In this document: piece by piece, positions 7,131 through 16,922 of the stretch
How positions within the stretch are numbered: the first letter of the stretch is position 1
Layout: each line of letters starts with the position of its first letter
Assembly (NCBI RefSeq): GCF_024345575.1
Contig: NZ_JAGQBJ010000015.1
Location: forward strand, 1 to 64,000
Length of the DNA: 64,000 nucleotides
Direction: 5' to 3'
Source: Cyanobium sp. Morenito 9A2
GTDB taxonomy: Bacteria; Cyanobacteriota; Cyanobacteriia; PCC-6307; Cyanobiaceae
Notes under the pieces: model-generated
What the model was told of the DNA's origin: nothing
The model's input: only the letters and a program-made list of their open reading frames with translations
Databases searched by the model: none
Position numbers and translations under genes: made by a program

Positions 7131-8420
7131 TCATCGACGCGGGTCAAGGCGGCCGTAGGCGCGCACCAGCAGCGCCAGGATCGCGCCAAGGGCCAACAGG
7201 GCCAGGGCCAGGGGCACCTGGGAGCTGACGGATATACCCACAGCCATGGCCACCAGCAGGCCCGTTCCCTCCTGCTGCAGGAAGCCCGTCAGCGCCGTGG
7301 CCTGTCCAGCCTGGGCGGGGAACGCCTGCATCGGCATGGCCAGGCCGATCGGAACCAGGAGGCCGGCGCCCAGGGTGACCACGAGCATCGGCAGCAGCAG
7401 GGAAGCGGCACCGAAGCGGCCCGCCAACCCCAGCACCAGCATCAACCCAGCACCGGCCAACACCGCGCCGAGCCCGCCACGCAGCAACCGCTCCTGGCCC
7501 AGGCCCATCACCCAGCGGCTCACGATGGCGGCGCCGAGCAGATAAGGCACGCTCAGGCTGAGGGAGACGGCACCGAACTGAGACGGGCTGAAGCCAAATC
7601 CCTTCTCGAAATCAAACGGACTGACCGCGCCGTAGACCACCATTAGCCCGGTGCCGAAGGTGGCAATCAAGGTGGGCACCAGGAAGCGGTAATCACGGGC
7701 CAGGCGGCCATAGCCCAAGGCGATCTCGCCCAGCCCCAAAGCCGCTCGCCGCTCCGCCGGGGCCAGGCGGCGGACTTCATTGAGCCCGCGGGAGAGCAGC
7801 GCGGCCGTGGCCGCCCCCAACAGCGCCAGCAGCAGGAAATCAGCGCGCCATGGAGCCACCCGGGCGATCAGTCCGCCCAGAAAGGGCGCCAGGCCAAGTG
7901 CCACGGCATAGCTCATGGCAACGAAAGACATGGCCCTGGTCAGCTGCCGGTCGCTGAAGACATCGCGCAGGCAGGCCCGTGACACCGAGGTGCCGCAGCC
8001 CGCGCCGATGCCCTGGATCAGGCGCATGATCAGGAATGGAGCAAAGCCCGAGACCACCAGCAGCAGCAGGCTGGCCAGGCTGAAAAGGGCCAGGCCTGTG
8101 AGAGCCGTGGGCCGGCGGCCCCAGCGATCGGAGAGAGGGCCCCAGACCAACTGCGAGAAGCCGTAGCCCAGCGCGTAGGCGGTGATCGACCCCTGGCTGG
8201 CGGCGGCGCTCACCTGAAAGTCGCGCGCCAGGAGCGGAAGGGAGGGCAAATCGATGAACAGGCCCGACTGGCCCAGGAACGTGCCGGCGCAGCCGTAGAG
8301 GATCTGAGTCCGGTGCGCTGTGACTGGGGGGATGCCGGATCCTGTGGATGGGCCTTGATCGTATCGGCGGCAACAAGCCGAAACCCGCGCCTGGGCCCTG
8401 CGGGCGGTGGGGCGCGCCAT
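7131..8420 (-). CDS. Major facilitator superfamily exporter (Bcr/CflA-like)
   Basis: 429 residues from ATG 8420; the frame is open further upstream, but that part is antisense to the next gene and has no family resemblance. Twelve hydrophobic segments are evident. The signature between helices 2 and 3 is present (QLVWGPLSDRWGRRPT), and RLIQGIGAGCGTSVSRACLRD matches the Bcr/CflA and Bmr-type multidrug carriers. It should be an inner-membrane proton-driven efflux pump for small hydrophobic compounds. It is divergent from the YdeP-like gene with only about 30 bases between the chosen starts, so the real start may be slightly downstream. Confidence 0.85.
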   Translation of the reverse strand: MARPTARRAQARVSACCRRYDQGPSTGSGIPPVTAHRTQILYGCAGTFLGQSGLFIDLPSLPLLARDFQVSAAASQGSITAYALGYGFSQLVWGPLSDRWGRRPTALTGLALFSLASLLLLVVSGFAPFLIMRLIQGIGAGCGTSVSRACLRDVFSDRQLTRAMSFVAMSYAVALGLAPFLGGLIARVAPWRADFLLLALLGAATAALLSRGLNEVRRLAPAERRAALGLGEIALGYGRLARDYRFLVPTLIATFGTGLMVVYGAVSPFDFEKGFGFSPSQFGAVSLSLSVPYLLGAAIVSRWVMGLGQERLLRGGLGAVLAGAGLMLVLGLAGRFGAASLLLPMLVVTLGAGLLVPIGLAMPMQAFPAQAGQATALTGFLQQEGTGLLVAMAVGISVSSQVPLALALLALGAILALLVRAYGRLDPRR

Positions 8421-8450
8421 CCTGAACCAGTGGCCGTCGCAGCGAGCATC

Positions 8451-10715
8451 GTGAAGGCAGAACAGCCCGGATCCAGCGGCACCCCCAGCTCCGGGGGCGG
8501 CTGGCCCGTGATCGACGGCTGGGCCAAGGCCACCCTGTCCCCCCGCGGCCCGCTGCTGTGGCAGACGCTGCTGCACAAGAGCGCCTGCCTCTCCTGCGCC
8601 TGGGGCACGGGAGGTCAGAACGGCGGCTTCGTCGATGAGCTGGGTGAACCGCTGCAGCGCTGCCTCAAGAGCGTCGAGGCGATCGCGGCGGAACTGCAGC
8701 CGGCGGTGAGCGAGGGCGTATTCGCCCAGCGCAGCCTGGCGGAGCTGCAGACCCTCAGCTCCCTGGAGGCCGACCGGCTGGGGCGCCTCAGCCATCCCCT
8801 GATTCTGCGGGAGGGCCGCAGCCACTACGAACGCCTCGGCTGGGACGAGGTCTTCGAGCTGGCCGAGGCCGCCTTCCGCGTGCCGCCGGAGCGGCTGGCT
8901 TCCTACAGCTCCGGCCGCTCCTCCAATGAGGCCGCCTACCTGCTGCAGCTGCTGGTGCGGGCGCTGGGCTCGGGCAACCTGGCCGACTGCTCCGACCTCT
9001 GCCATGCCCCCTCCACCGTGGGGCTGGACGAGGTGTTCGGCTCGGGCACCTCGATGGTGAGTTTGGAGAGCCTGCAGCAGGCCGACTGCGTGGTGCTGGT
9101 GGGCTCCAATGCGCCGGCCAACCATCCGCGGCTGATGAACGAGCTGATCCGCCTGCGGGAGCGCGGCGGCTCCGTGATCGTGATCAATCCGGTGCTGGAG
9201 GTGGGCCTGCTCAAGTTCGGCTCTCCGGCCTTCCCGATCCAATCGATGTTGCGGGGCTCAGAGATTGCTTCGCTGTTCCTGCAGCCGATTCCCGGCAGTG
9301 ATACGGCGGTGTTCCTGGGGATCCAGAAGGCCCTGCTGGAGGCCCACCAGGTGCGCCACGCTTTCCTCGCCGCCCACACCGAAGGCTCCGAGGCGGTGCT
9401 GGAGCAGCTGCGTTCCTCCCCCTGGGAGGCGATCACCGCCTGCTGCGGCCTCAGCCGCCAGGAGCTCGAGCACACCGCCGCCGTGATCGCCCGGGCCAAG
9501 GGCGTGGTGTTCGCCTGGGCGATGGGCATCACCCACCACGCCAACGGCACCGCCAACGTGCACGCCATCGCCAACACTGCCCTGCTGAGCGGCAACGTCG
9601 GCCGGAGCGGAGCGGGCACGATGCCGATCCGCGGCCACTCCAACGTCCAGGGCTTCGGCTCGATGGGGGTGAGCGTGAAGCTGCACGCCGAGATGCAGCG
9701 GGCGCTTGAGCAGCTGCTGGGCCGGCCCCTCAGCCGTGTGCCCGGCTACGACACCCGCGCCCTGATCGAGGCGGCCGAAGCCGGCAACGTCGACACGCTG
9801 CTCTGCCTGGGCGGCAACCTCTGGGGCGCCAACCCCGATTCGGCCCAGGCGAAACGGGCCCTGGGGCGGATCGACACCCTGATCTATCTCGCCACCAAAC
9901 CCAACCAGGGTCATTTCCATGGGCTGGGGGCGAAGCGCACCCTGGTGCTGCCGGTGTTCAACCGCTTCGAGACGCCGCACCGCACCACCACCGAAGCGGG
10001 CAACAACTTCGTGCGCCTCAACGAGCCCGGCCGCACCCACCTCAAGCGCGCCGATCTGATCAGCGAGGTGGGCTTCCTCTCCACCCTGGCGGCCCGCTTG
10101 CTGGGCAGCGATCCTTTGGACTGGTCCCAGCACCAGGATCCGCTCTACGTGCGCCAGCTGATCGCCCGCACCGTGCCGGGGTATGGCCCGATCGCCAGCA
10201 TCGATGCCACCAAGCAGGAATTCAGTGTGCAGGGGAGGCTGTTCAGCGAGCCGACGTTCCCCACGCCATCCGGGAAAGCGCGGATGGAGCCCACACCCCT
10301 GCCGGAGCTGGTGTTGCCCGAGCTGGCCCACTTCGGCGGCCTGGCGCCGGGAGATGCGGGGCTGGTGCTGGCGTTGATCACGGCGCGCAGCTACTCCCAG
10401 CACAACACGGTTGTCTACAAGGAGGGCGACGCCTACCGGGGCATGCCCCACCGGAACACGATCCTGATGAACCGCGCCGATCTGAAGCGCTCGGGCCTGC
10501 GCGCCCACCAGCGCGTGACGGTACAGGGGGAGGCCGGCGCCCTGGAGAACGTGGAGATCATCCCCGGCGAGATCCGCAAGGGGGCGGCGCTGATGTTCTA
10601 TCCGGAGGTGAACGCGATCATCCGGGCCCCCAGCGATCCCCGCAGCGGTACCCCGGCGTTCAAGCGGGTGCCGGTGCTGGTGCGGGGCCCCGTGGCGGCA
10701 AACCGTGTCGGCTGA
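8451..10715 (+). CDS. FdhF/YdeP-family molybdopterin oxidoreductase
   Basis: 754 residues from GTG 8451, close to the 759 of E. coli YdeP; the frame is open to 8313, but that extension is low-complexity. The N-terminal SACLSCAWGTGG (C46, C49) is the reduced cysteine motif of this subgroup of bis-MGD enzymes, followed by YSSGRSSNEAAY, VLVGSNAPANHPR, GNVGRSGAGTMPIRGHSNVQG and a C-terminal cofactor-binding domain (ITARSYSQHNTVVYKEGDAYRGM region). The family resembles formate dehydrogenases, but its physiological substrate is unsettled; YdeP has been linked to acid resistance. Its molybdenum cofactor would depend on moaA and mobA about 8 kb away. Its stop overlaps the GH63 start by 11 bases. Confidence 0.88.
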   Translation: MKAEQPGSSGTPSSGGGWPVIDGWAKATLSPRGPLLWQTLLHKSACLSCAWGTGGQNGGFVDELGEPLQRCLKSVEAIAAELQPAVSEGVFAQRSLAELQTLSSLEADRLGRLSHPLILREGRSHYERLGWDEVFELAEAAFRVPPERLASYSSGRSSNEAAYLLQLLVRALGSGNLADCSDLCHAPSTVGLDEVFGSGTSMVSLESLQQADCVVLVGSNAPANHPRLMNELIRLRERGGSVIVINPVLEVGLLKFGSPAFPIQSMLRGSEIASLFLQPIPGSDTAVFLGIQKALLEAHQVRHAFLAAHTEGSEAVLEQLRSSPWEAITACCGLSRQELEHTAAVIARAKGVVFAWAMGITHHANGTANVHAIANTALLSGNVGRSGAGTMPIRGHSNVQGFGSMGVSVKLHAEMQRALEQLLGRPLSRVPGYDTRALIEAAEAGNVDTLLCLGGNLWGANPDSAQAKRALGRIDTLIYLATKPNQGHFHGLGAKRTLVLPVFNRFETPHRTTTEAGNNFVRLNEPGRTHLKRADLISEVGFLSTLAARLLGSDPLDWSQHQDPLYVRQLIARTVPGYGPIASIDATKQEFSVQGRLFSEPTFPTPSGKARMEPTPLPELVLPELAHFGGLAPGDAGLVLALITARSYSQHNTVVYKEGDAYRGMPHRNTILMNRADLKRSGLRAHQRVTVQGEAGALENVEIIPGEIRKGAALMFYPEVNAIIRAPSDPRSGTPAFKRVPVLVRGPVAANRVG

Positions 10716-13458
10716 ACGGCAGCGGCTCGTCGCTGACGACCTCCGTGAGGAGCGCTGGCGCCGCTGGGGGCCCTACCTCAGCGACCGCCAGTGGGGAACG
10801 GTCCGCGAGGACTACAGCGGCGATGGCGAGGCCTGGAACCATTTCCCCTTCGATCAGGCCCGCTCCCGGGCCTACCGCTGGGGGGAGGACGGCCTGCTGG
10901 GCCTCTGCGATAACCACCAGCGCCTCTGTTTCTCCTTCGCCCTCTGGAATGGCCTGGACCCCTTCCTCAAGGAACGGCTCTTCGGTCTGAGTGGCTCCCA
11001 GGGCAACCACGGGGAGGACGTCAAGGAGATCTACTTTCACCGCGACAACACCCCCAGCCACAGCTTCATGAAGGGGCTGTACCGCTACCCCCATGGCCGC
11101 TTCCCCTACGAGGAACTGATCGAGGAGAACGGCCGCCGGGGCCGCGACGCGCCTGAATATGAACTGCTCGACACCGGCATCTTCGCGGGCGATCGCTTCT
11201 GCGACGTGCAGGTGGAGTACGTCAAGCAAGCCCCTGACGACATCCTGATCCGCCTCAGCGTCACCAACCGCGGGCCCGATCCCCACACCCTTCACCTGCT
11301 GCCCACGCTCTGGTTTCGCAACACCTGGAGCTGGGGAGGCGATGAACCGCGCCCTTCGATCAGTCCCGACGGGCGATCCGCATCAGGCTCGATCCCGGCC
11401 GTTGCCCCGGACGCCGTGCCCTGGCTCAGCCTGGTGGCGAGCCACCCTGCCATGGGCGAATTCTGGCTGCATGCCGAAGCGTTGGACGCGGCCCCCGATG
11501 GTTCCAGGGGCGCGCAGCCCGAGCTGCTGGCCACCGATAACGAGACCAATGCCCAAAAGCTCTTCGGCGCGGAGAACCCCAGCCCCTTCGTGAAGGACGG
11601 CATCAACAACTGCGTGGTGGAGGGCGAGCGGGGGGCTGTGCATCCCGAAGGCATCGGCACCAAGGCCGCCCTGCACTACGTCCTGCCTCTGGCGGCGGGG
11701 GAAACCCGGGTACTGCGCTTGCGGCTGGTGGATCGCCGGCTCCCGGACGATCCCCTTGGGGGCGGCTTCGAGGCCATCTTCCTGGCGCGCCAGCAGGAGG
11801 CCGACGCCTTCTACGCCGAGCTGATTCCGGCCTCCCTGCCGGCCCCCCTGCGCGACCTGCAGCGCCAGGCCCTGGCCGGGCTGCTCTGGAGCAAGCAGAC
11901 CTACCTCTATGTGATCCGCGACTGGCTCGAGGGGGATCCGCCCACGCCGCCGCCACCGGGGCACCGGCTCGGCCGCAACCATCAGTGGCAGCACTTCCAC
12001 GCCGACGACGTTCTGTCGATGCCCGACAAATGGGAGTACCCCTGGTTCGCCGCCTGGGATCTGGCCTTCCACTGCGTGCCCCTCGCCCTGGTGGATCCCG
12101 GCTTCGCCAAGCAGCAACTCGATCTGTTGACGCGGGAGTGGTACATGCATCCCAACGGACAGCTGCCCGCCTACGAATGGGCCTTCGACGATGTCAATCC
12201 GCCTGTCCACGCCTGGGCCACGTGGCAGGTGTACAGCATGGAGAAGCGGGCTAACGGCACAGGTGATCGACCTTTTCTTGAGCGGGTGTTCCAGAAGCTG
12301 CTGCTCAATTTCACCTGGTGGGTGAACCGCAAGGATGCAGAGGGCAACAACATCTTCCAGGGAGGCTTCCTCGGGCTCGACAACATCGGTGTGTTCGATC
12401 GCAGCGCGCCTCTGCCCACCGGGGGCTTCATCGAGCAGGCCGATGGCACCAGCTGGATGGGCATGTTCTGTCTCAACATGCTCACCATTTCTCTCGAGCT
12501 GGCGCTGGAAAATCCCGTCTACGAGGACATGGCGACGAAGTTCTTCGAGCATTTCCTCTACATCGCTGCGGCGATGAATCCCATCGGCAGTGGTGGCAAC
12601 CGGCTCTGGGACGATGGGGACGGCTTCTTCTACGACGTGCTGCATCTGCCGGATGGCAGCCGCCTGCCCCTGAAGATTCGCTCGATGGTGGGGCTGATTC
12701 CCCTCTTCGCCACAGCGATCCTGGAGCCCGATGTGCTTGAGCGACTACCGAAGTTCAAGGAGCGGCTGGAGTGGTTCATTTGTCACCGGCCTGATCTCAA
12801 GGTCAACGTGGCTTGCATGGAGACCCGGGGGCAGAAGGCCCGCCGCCTGCTCGCCCTCACCTACCTCAGCCCTAACCGCTTCGTGGCGCAGGATCGCTTC
12901 CGCCGCATCCTGAATCGCCTCCTCGATCCCGCCGAATTCCTCGGCGACCACGGCATCCGCTCCCTCTCCCGCCACCACGCCGAGCACCCCTATGTGTTCT
13001 CGTTCGAAGGCCACGAGCACCGGGTCGGTTACGAGCCGGCGGAATCCTGTTCCGGCCTGTTCGGGGGCAACTCCAATTGGCGCGGCCCGGTGTGGTTTCC
13101 AGTCAACTACCTGCTGATCAAGGCCCTGCACCAGTTCCACCGCTACGCCGGTGACGACTTCCTGGTGGAATGCCCCACCGGTTCGGGCTGCTGGATGAGC
13201 CTCCAGCAGGCCGCCGACCTGATCACCGACCGGTTGATCGCCCTTTTTCTCCCCTATGGCCACGGACCTGCGCCGGCCTACGGCGCCTCCGCCGCCTTCC
13301 TCAGCGATGCCGGCGGACAGCCCTTGCATCTGTTCCATGAGTATTTCCATGGTGACAACGGCACCGGCCTGGGCGCGAGCCACCAGACGGGCTGGACCGG
13401 CCTGGTGGCCCTGTTGATCCAGGAGCGGGCCGCCCGGGCTGCTGAGCGTTCCAGCTAG
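10705..13458 (+). CDS. GH63-like glucosidase (MGH1-type glycoside hydrolase)
   Basis: 917 residues, GTG start inside the end of the previous gene, so translation is probably coupled. An N-terminal beta-rich domain (to about 390) is followed by an (alpha/alpha)6 barrel with motifs [39 protein letters not shown] and a C-terminal [16 protein letters not shown], all typical of the cytosolic bacterial GH63 'glucosidase' group related to eukaryotic processing alpha-glucosidase I. The acid and base are expected in the AAWDLAF and C-terminal blocks. No signal peptide is present. The natural substrate may be a compatible-solute glucoside or an oligosaccharide. Pairing with a YdeP-like oxidoreductase is unusual. 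Confidence 0.85.
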   Translation: MSAERQRLVADDLREERWRRWGPYLSDRQWGTVREDYSGDGEAWNHFPFDQARSRAYRWGEDGLLGLCDNHQRLCFSFALWNGLDPFLKERLFGLSGSQGNHGEDVKEIYFHRDNTPSHSFMKGLYRYPHGRFPYEELIEENGRRGRDAPEYELLDTGIFAGDRFCDVQVEYVKQAPDDILIRLSVTNRGPDPHTLHLLPTLWFRNTWSWGGDEPRPSISPDGRSASGSIPAVAPDAVPWLSLVASHPAMGEFWLHAEALDAAPDGSRGAQPELLATDNETNAQKLFGAENPSPFVKDGINNCVVEGERGAVHPEGIGTKAALHYVLPLAAGETRVLRLRLVDRRLPDDPLGGGFEAIFLARQQEADAFYAELIPASLPAPLRDLQRQALAGLLWSKQTYLYVIRDWLEGDPPTPPPPGHRLGRNHQWQHFHADDVLSMPDKWEYPWFAAWDLAFHCVPLALVDPGFAKQQLDLLTREWYMHPNGQLPAYEWAFDDVNPPVHAWATWQVYSMEKRANGTGDRPFLERVFQKLLLNFTWWVNRKDAEGNNIFQGGFLGLDNIGVFDRSAPLPTGGFIEQADGTSWMGMFCLNMLTISLELALENPVYEDMATKFFEHFLYIAAAMNPIGSGGNRLWDDGDGFFYDVLHLPDGSRLPLKIRSMVGLIPLFATAILEPDVLERLPKFKERLEWFICHRPDLKVNVACMETRGQKARRLLALTYLSPNRFVAQDRFRRILNRLLDPAEFLGDHGIRSLSRHHAEHPYVFSFEGHEHRVGYEPAESCSGLFGGNSNWRGPVWFPVNYLLIKALHQFHRYAGDDFLVECPTGSGCWMSLQQAADLITDRLIALFLPYGHGPAPAYGASAAFLSDAGGQPLHLFHEYFHGDNGTGLGASHQTGWTGLVALLIQERAARAAERSS

Positions 13459-13611
13459 GCCAGCGAGGCCAGCCCAGCCCGGCCCGCTGTTGCCGCTGGC
13501 CATGGGACTCTCCTTCATCAATCAGGCCTTGGAGGCTGTCGCTACCAGGGCGGGGCTCGTTCTGCTCCAGCGAGGGGAACGACGAAGCGTTCATGGCACG
13601 CGCGGCCAGCC

Positions 13612-14595
13612 TCAGACCGCAGCGCCCTGCTGGTCCATGCGCGAGCTCCTTCCTGGTGGCGATGGCATGGCGTCCTGTTCAGGTGCCAGTGGATCGCAGG
13701 AGACCCATGGATGCCTTCTGAAGTGATGGCTGATGGCTTGGATGAAGGCATGGACCCGGGCTGGAACGAAGCGATCCGGGCGGTGCAGCGCGTGGATCGG
13801 CAATGGTTTGGGCTGGTAGGCCTCAAGAACAACCTGTAGCCGATCGGAGGCGATCTCTTCGCCAAAGAGCCAGACAGGACAGACGGCAATCCCCATGCCG
13901 GCGAGAACAGCCTCCCGGATCACCGAGGAGTTGTCGGTTCGGAAGTTTCCTCCGACGCTCACCCGTAGGGGCCCATGGAGGGGATGGTCAAAGTGCCAGT
14001 CGTTCAGCGACGTATGGCGGCTGAAGAGGAGGCAATTGTGATGGAGGAGGTCATCGGGAGTCTGGGGAACGGGCCGCGCGGCGAAATACGTGGCGGCCGC
14101 CACGGTGACGCGCCGGGTGATGCCGATGGGATAGGCGATCAGGGATGGGTCGCGGATCTCGCCGATCCGAATCGCCACATCCACAGCCTCTTCCACCAGA
14201 TCGACGAAGGCGTCGCTGAGCTTCAGATCCAGCTGAAGTCTTGGATGGCGCTCCAGGAACGAGCGCACAAATGGCATGACCACTTGCTGGCCGAAGGCCA
14301 CCGGACACGACACCCGCAGGCAGCCTTCCAGGCGGTTCCGTTGACCGACGCTGGCCGTTGCTGCTGCCAGCGCATCCAGGGCTGGTTGGCAATGGGCGAA
14401 GAGCCGCTCTCCTTCGGGGGTCAGGCTCAACCGACGGGTGGAGCGGCGCAGCAGTTGCACGTCGAGGTTGCGCTCCAAGCTGGCGATCTGCTTGCTCACG
14501 GTGGGCTGGGACGTGCCCAGCTCCCTGGAGGCGGCCGAAAAGCTCCCCAGCTCCACCACCCGAACGAAGACCTGGAGCAGGGTCAGCCGATCCAC
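13612..14595 (-). CDS. LysR-family transcriptional regulator
   Basis: 327 residues, GTG start. The N-terminal winged helix-turn-helix is clear (FVRVVELGSFSAASRELGTS, then QPTVSKQIASLE), followed by the periplasmic-binding-like effector domain from about residue 90 (LRVSCPVAFGQQVVMPFV). It belongs to the LTTR subgroup that controls divergent SDR or quinone-reductase genes. The divergent neighbour is an SDR with a 104-base shared promoter region carrying a LysR-type box. The C-terminal 20 residues are proline/serine-rich and probably not structured. Confidence 0.9.
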   Translation of the reverse strand: MDRLTLLQVFVRVVELGSFSAASRELGTSQPTVSKQIASLERNLDVQLLRRSTRRLSLTPEGERLFAHCQPALDALAAATASVGQRNRLEGCLRVSCPVAFGQQVVMPFVRSFLERHPRLQLDLKLSDAFVDLVEEAVDVAIRIGEIRDPSLIAYPIGITRRVTVAAATYFAARPVPQTPDDLLHHNCLLFSRHTSLNDWHFDHPLHGPLRVSVGGNFRTDNSSVIREAVLAGMGIAVCPVWLFGEEIASDRLQVVLEAYQPKPLPIHALHRPDRFVPARVHAFIQAISHHFRRHPWVSCDPLAPEQDAMPSPPGRSSRMDQQGAAV

Positions 14596-14604
14596 GGTTC
14601 AATC

Positions 14605-14619
14605 ATTCGCCAATGGAAT
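14605..14619. promoter_or_regulatory. LysR-type operator in the lysR/SDR promoter region
   Basis: ATTC-N7-GAAT, a perfect inverted repeat that fits the T-N11-A rule for LysR-family binding. It is placed 10 bases upstream of the regulator's start codon and 81 bases before the SDR, as expected for an autoregulator that also controls the divergent gene. Confidence 0.5.
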
Positions 14620-14699
14620 GAATTCTAGTCTCATTGGCCCTCTTCTCAAATCCATGGGAATGGAACACGCTTTGGTCTGACCACTCAGCCCAGCGATCC

Positions 14700-15437
14700 A
14701 TGGAGCTTTCGAACACCAGCGCCCTCGTCACCGGTGCCAACCGCGGCATCGGCCGCGCTTTCGTCGAGGCCCTGCTCGAGGGCGGCGTGCGCCGCATCCA
14801 TGCCACAGCACGCTCCCTGGAGAGCCTGCAAGAGCTGGTTGCCCTCGCCCCGGAGCGCATCCTGCCGCTTGCCCTCGATATCACTCAGATCGATCAGGTT
14901 CAGAACGTCGCCGCCATCGCTGGAGACATCTCCTTACTGATCAACAACGCTGGGGTGCTTGGCTCAGGGGGCCTGTTCACCCCCTCCAGTATCGAGACGG
15001 CCCGCTGGGAAATGGAAACGAACTACTTCGGCACGCTGTCGATGGTGAGAACCTTCGCGCCGGTCCTGAAGGCGAACGGCGGCGGCGCGATCGTCAACAT
15101 GATGTCTGTGGTTGCTGTTGCCAATGCACCGTTGTTCAGCTCCTACAGCGCCTCCAAGGCCGCCCTCCATTCGTTGACCCAGGGAATCCGTGCTGAACTG
15201 GCCTCCCAGGGCACCCTGGTGGTCGGGGTCTACCCAGGGCCCGTGGATACGGCGATGGCCGAGGGTCTTCCCGTGGAGAAGGTCGCCCCGATCGATGTGG
15301 CCAAAGCCTCCCTGGAGGCGATCCTTACCGGTCAAGAGGTTGTGCTGCCTGATCCCGTTTCGCAGCAGTCCTTCCAGGAGTTGCTGGCTCCGCTCAAAGC
15401 CCTGGAGCTGCAATTCGGTGGCTGGATGCCCGGTTGA
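14700..15437 (+). CDS. Short-chain dehydrogenase/reductase
   Basis: 245 residues from ATG 14700 (an in-frame upstream ATG at 14634 would add 22 unconvincing residues inside the regulatory region). The NAD(P)-binding TGANRGIG motif begins at residue 11, NNAG is at about 82-85, and the catalytic tetrad is visible as S in MMSVV and YSASKAALHS, with the typical PGPVDT after strand 6. R in TARSLES suggests NADP(H). Substrate unknown. Probably regulated by the divergent LysR protein. Confidence 0.92.
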   Translation: MELSNTSALVTGANRGIGRAFVEALLEGGVRRIHATARSLESLQELVALAPERILPLALDITQIDQVQNVAAIAGDISLLINNAGVLGSGGLFTPSSIETARWEMETNYFGTLSMVRTFAPVLKANGGGAIVNMMSVVAVANAPLFSSYSASKAALHSLTQGIRAELASQGTLVVGVYPGPVDTAMAEGLPVEKVAPIDVAKASLEAILTGQEVVLPDPVSQQSFQELLAPLKALELQFGGWMPG

Positions 15438-15508
15438 GCGCCGGGCCTCTGGCCGGGGATTCCGGCGATCAATCTGCCTGGGGACTTGAATCCCCAGCAG
15501 AGGCTCCT

Positions 15509-16147
15509 TCAACGGTCGGGTTGGTGCGACGAAGGTTCGCAAGCGGGATGCTGAGCCTGGAGCCGCTCCTGCTCCAGGGACGCGATCCGTTCCCGCAACG
15601 GCCGTTCCCGCGCCTCAACCTCCGCTGCCGTGAAACGGGGGGTGATGAATTGCGGGCAGTTCCAGTCGAAGGCCTCCACCTTGATGCGGAAGAGGCGCTC
15701 AGGTTCACCGGCCTCTGACTCATCCAGCCACAGCCGTTGCCGCAGAGATGAATCGCCGTCGAGGGAAACGACCGCGGCCTCGCCGTCAAGCTTCAGTCTC
15801 CGCCGGGCGCCGTAATCCATCAGGAACAGAGCCACCCGCGGATCGCGGCGGAGGTGTCCCGTGGTGAGCAGCTGCCGGTTGCCCCCGTAGTCGGCGAAAC
15901 CAAGGGTGTGGTCATCCAGCACCTTCAGAAAGCCCACCGGGCCACCGCGGTGCTGGAGGTAGGGCGCGCCCGTCTCGGTGAGGCTGGCCAGGTAGAAGCT
16001 GTCGCGCGCTTGGATGAAGGCGGTTTCCTTCGCCCCGAGCCGATCGGACGCGGGGGCCGGTGGTACCGCCTGGCTCTGCCCATAGGCCTGGCGCTGGGCC
16101 TCCCCGACGGCGGGGGTGAGATGGCGATGCAGGTAGTGCTGGGTCAT
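15509..16147 (-). CDS. Pyridoxamine 5'-phosphate oxidase-family flavoprotein
   Basis: 212 residues from ATG 16147. The split-barrel FMN-binding fold is indicated by DSFYLASLTETGAPYLQHRG, VLDDHTLGFADYGGNRQL and DPRVALFLMDYGARRRLKLDG, the pattern of the PPOX subgroup often annotated as 'pyridoxamine 5'-phosphate oxidase family' that reduces quinones or other electrophiles. The last 40 residues are a charged helix and tail. It is immediately downstream of the GST gene (15 bases), so the pair forms an operon under the divergent TetR regulator. Confidence 0.85.
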   Translation of the reverse strand: MTQHYLHRHLTPAVGEAQRQAYGQSQAVPPAPASDRLGAKETAFIQARDSFYLASLTETGAPYLQHRGGPVGFLKVLDDHTLGFADYGGNRQLLTTGHLRRDPRVALFLMDYGARRRLKLDGEAAVVSLDGDSSLRQRLWLDESEAGEPERLFRIKVEAFDWNCPQFITPRFTAAEVEARERPLRERIASLEQERLQAQHPACEPSSHQPDR

Positions 16148-16162
16148 CGGTGGATGCTCCGC

Positions 16163-16768
16163 TCAGGCCTTCAGGCCCGCCATCGCTCTGTAGCCCGGCA
16201 GCGCCTGGATGCGTCCGATCCAGGCACAAACGTTGGGATAGGGAGCCAGATCGATGCCCCCATCCCCCGCCAAGGCCACGTAGGGGAAAACGGCGATGTC
16301 GGCGATGGTGGGGCGATCCAGCTCCAGCCAGAGTCGATCGCTCAGGTGGCGCTCCAACTGGTCGAGGATGAAGGCGGCCTTCTCCAAGGCGCGCTCGATC
16401 GGAAGGCTGGTGACCCCGAAGAGGTGGTGCAGACGGGCGCTCTCGGGGCCCTGCCTGACCTCCCCGGCGGCTGTGGAGAGCCAGCGCACCACCCTGGCCT
16501 GCGCCAGAGGCTCACTGGGGAGCCATTCGCCGTCGCCCTGGAGGGCCGCCAGGTAGTAGAGGATCGCCTGGGCATCGGAAAGGATGGTGTCGTCCGATTC
16601 CAGAACGGGCACCTGGCCGAAGGGGTTGAGCGCCAGAAAGGGCTCGGACTTGTGCTCGCCCTGCATCAGATCGACGCGCACCCATTCGTAGGGAACCCCG
16701 AGAAGCTCGAGCAGCAGGCGCACTTTGTAGCTGTTGCCGGAGAGTTCGTGGCCGTGGAGACGAAGCAT
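16163..16768 (-). CDS. Glutathione S-transferase
   Basis: 201 residues from ATG 16768. The thioredoxin-like N-terminal domain (LRLHGHELSGNSYKVRLLLE, NPFGQVPVLESDD, ILSDAQAILYYLA) and an all-helical C-terminal domain with the DRPTIADIAVFPYVAL N-capping region are complete. SGNS is a plausible Ser-type active site. It conjugates glutathione to electrophiles. It shares a promoter region containing two palindromes with the divergent TetR gene and is followed by the PPOX flavoprotein, which suggests a detoxification unit. Confidence 0.92.
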   Translation of the reverse strand: MLRLHGHELSGNSYKVRLLLELLGVPYEWVRVDLMQGEHKSEPFLALNPFGQVPVLESDDTILSDAQAILYYLAALQGDGEWLPSEPLAQARVVRWLSTAAGEVRQGPESARLHHLFGVTSLPIERALEKAAFILDQLERHLSDRLWLELDRPTIADIAVFPYVALAGDGGIDLAPYPNVCAWIGRIQALPGYRAMAGLKA

Positions 16769-16854
16769 GGCAGTGAGGCGCGAAGGGGTGCAATGGCTGA
16801 GGTGGAGCCCCCGTAAAGGGAAAGGGGGGCCCACGGCACAGACCGAGAGAGATC

Positions 16855-16899
16855 AGACAGATCGTTCTGTCTCCTTATAGGTAGCAGACTGTTCTGTCT
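16855..16899. promoter_or_regulatory. TetR operator pair between gst and tetR
   Basis: A perfect palindrome AGACAG-N6-CTGTCT at 16855-16872 and a related site AGACTG-TT-CTGTCT at 16886-16899, followed by another GTCTA at 16902-16906. Both sites lie in the 154-base divergent promoter region. Repeated AGAC/GTCT arms are what a dimeric TetR-family repressor would bind, so the divergent regulator probably represses both itself and the GST-PPOX operon. Confidence 0.65.
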
Positions 16900-16922
16900 A
16901 CTGTCTAGGCTTTGTTCACAAC

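Noticed and set aside
7131-9242. A 703-codon reading of the MFS gene
   Set aside because: The first 270 or so residues are antisense to the YdeP-like gene and lack family resemblance; the transporter starts near 8420.
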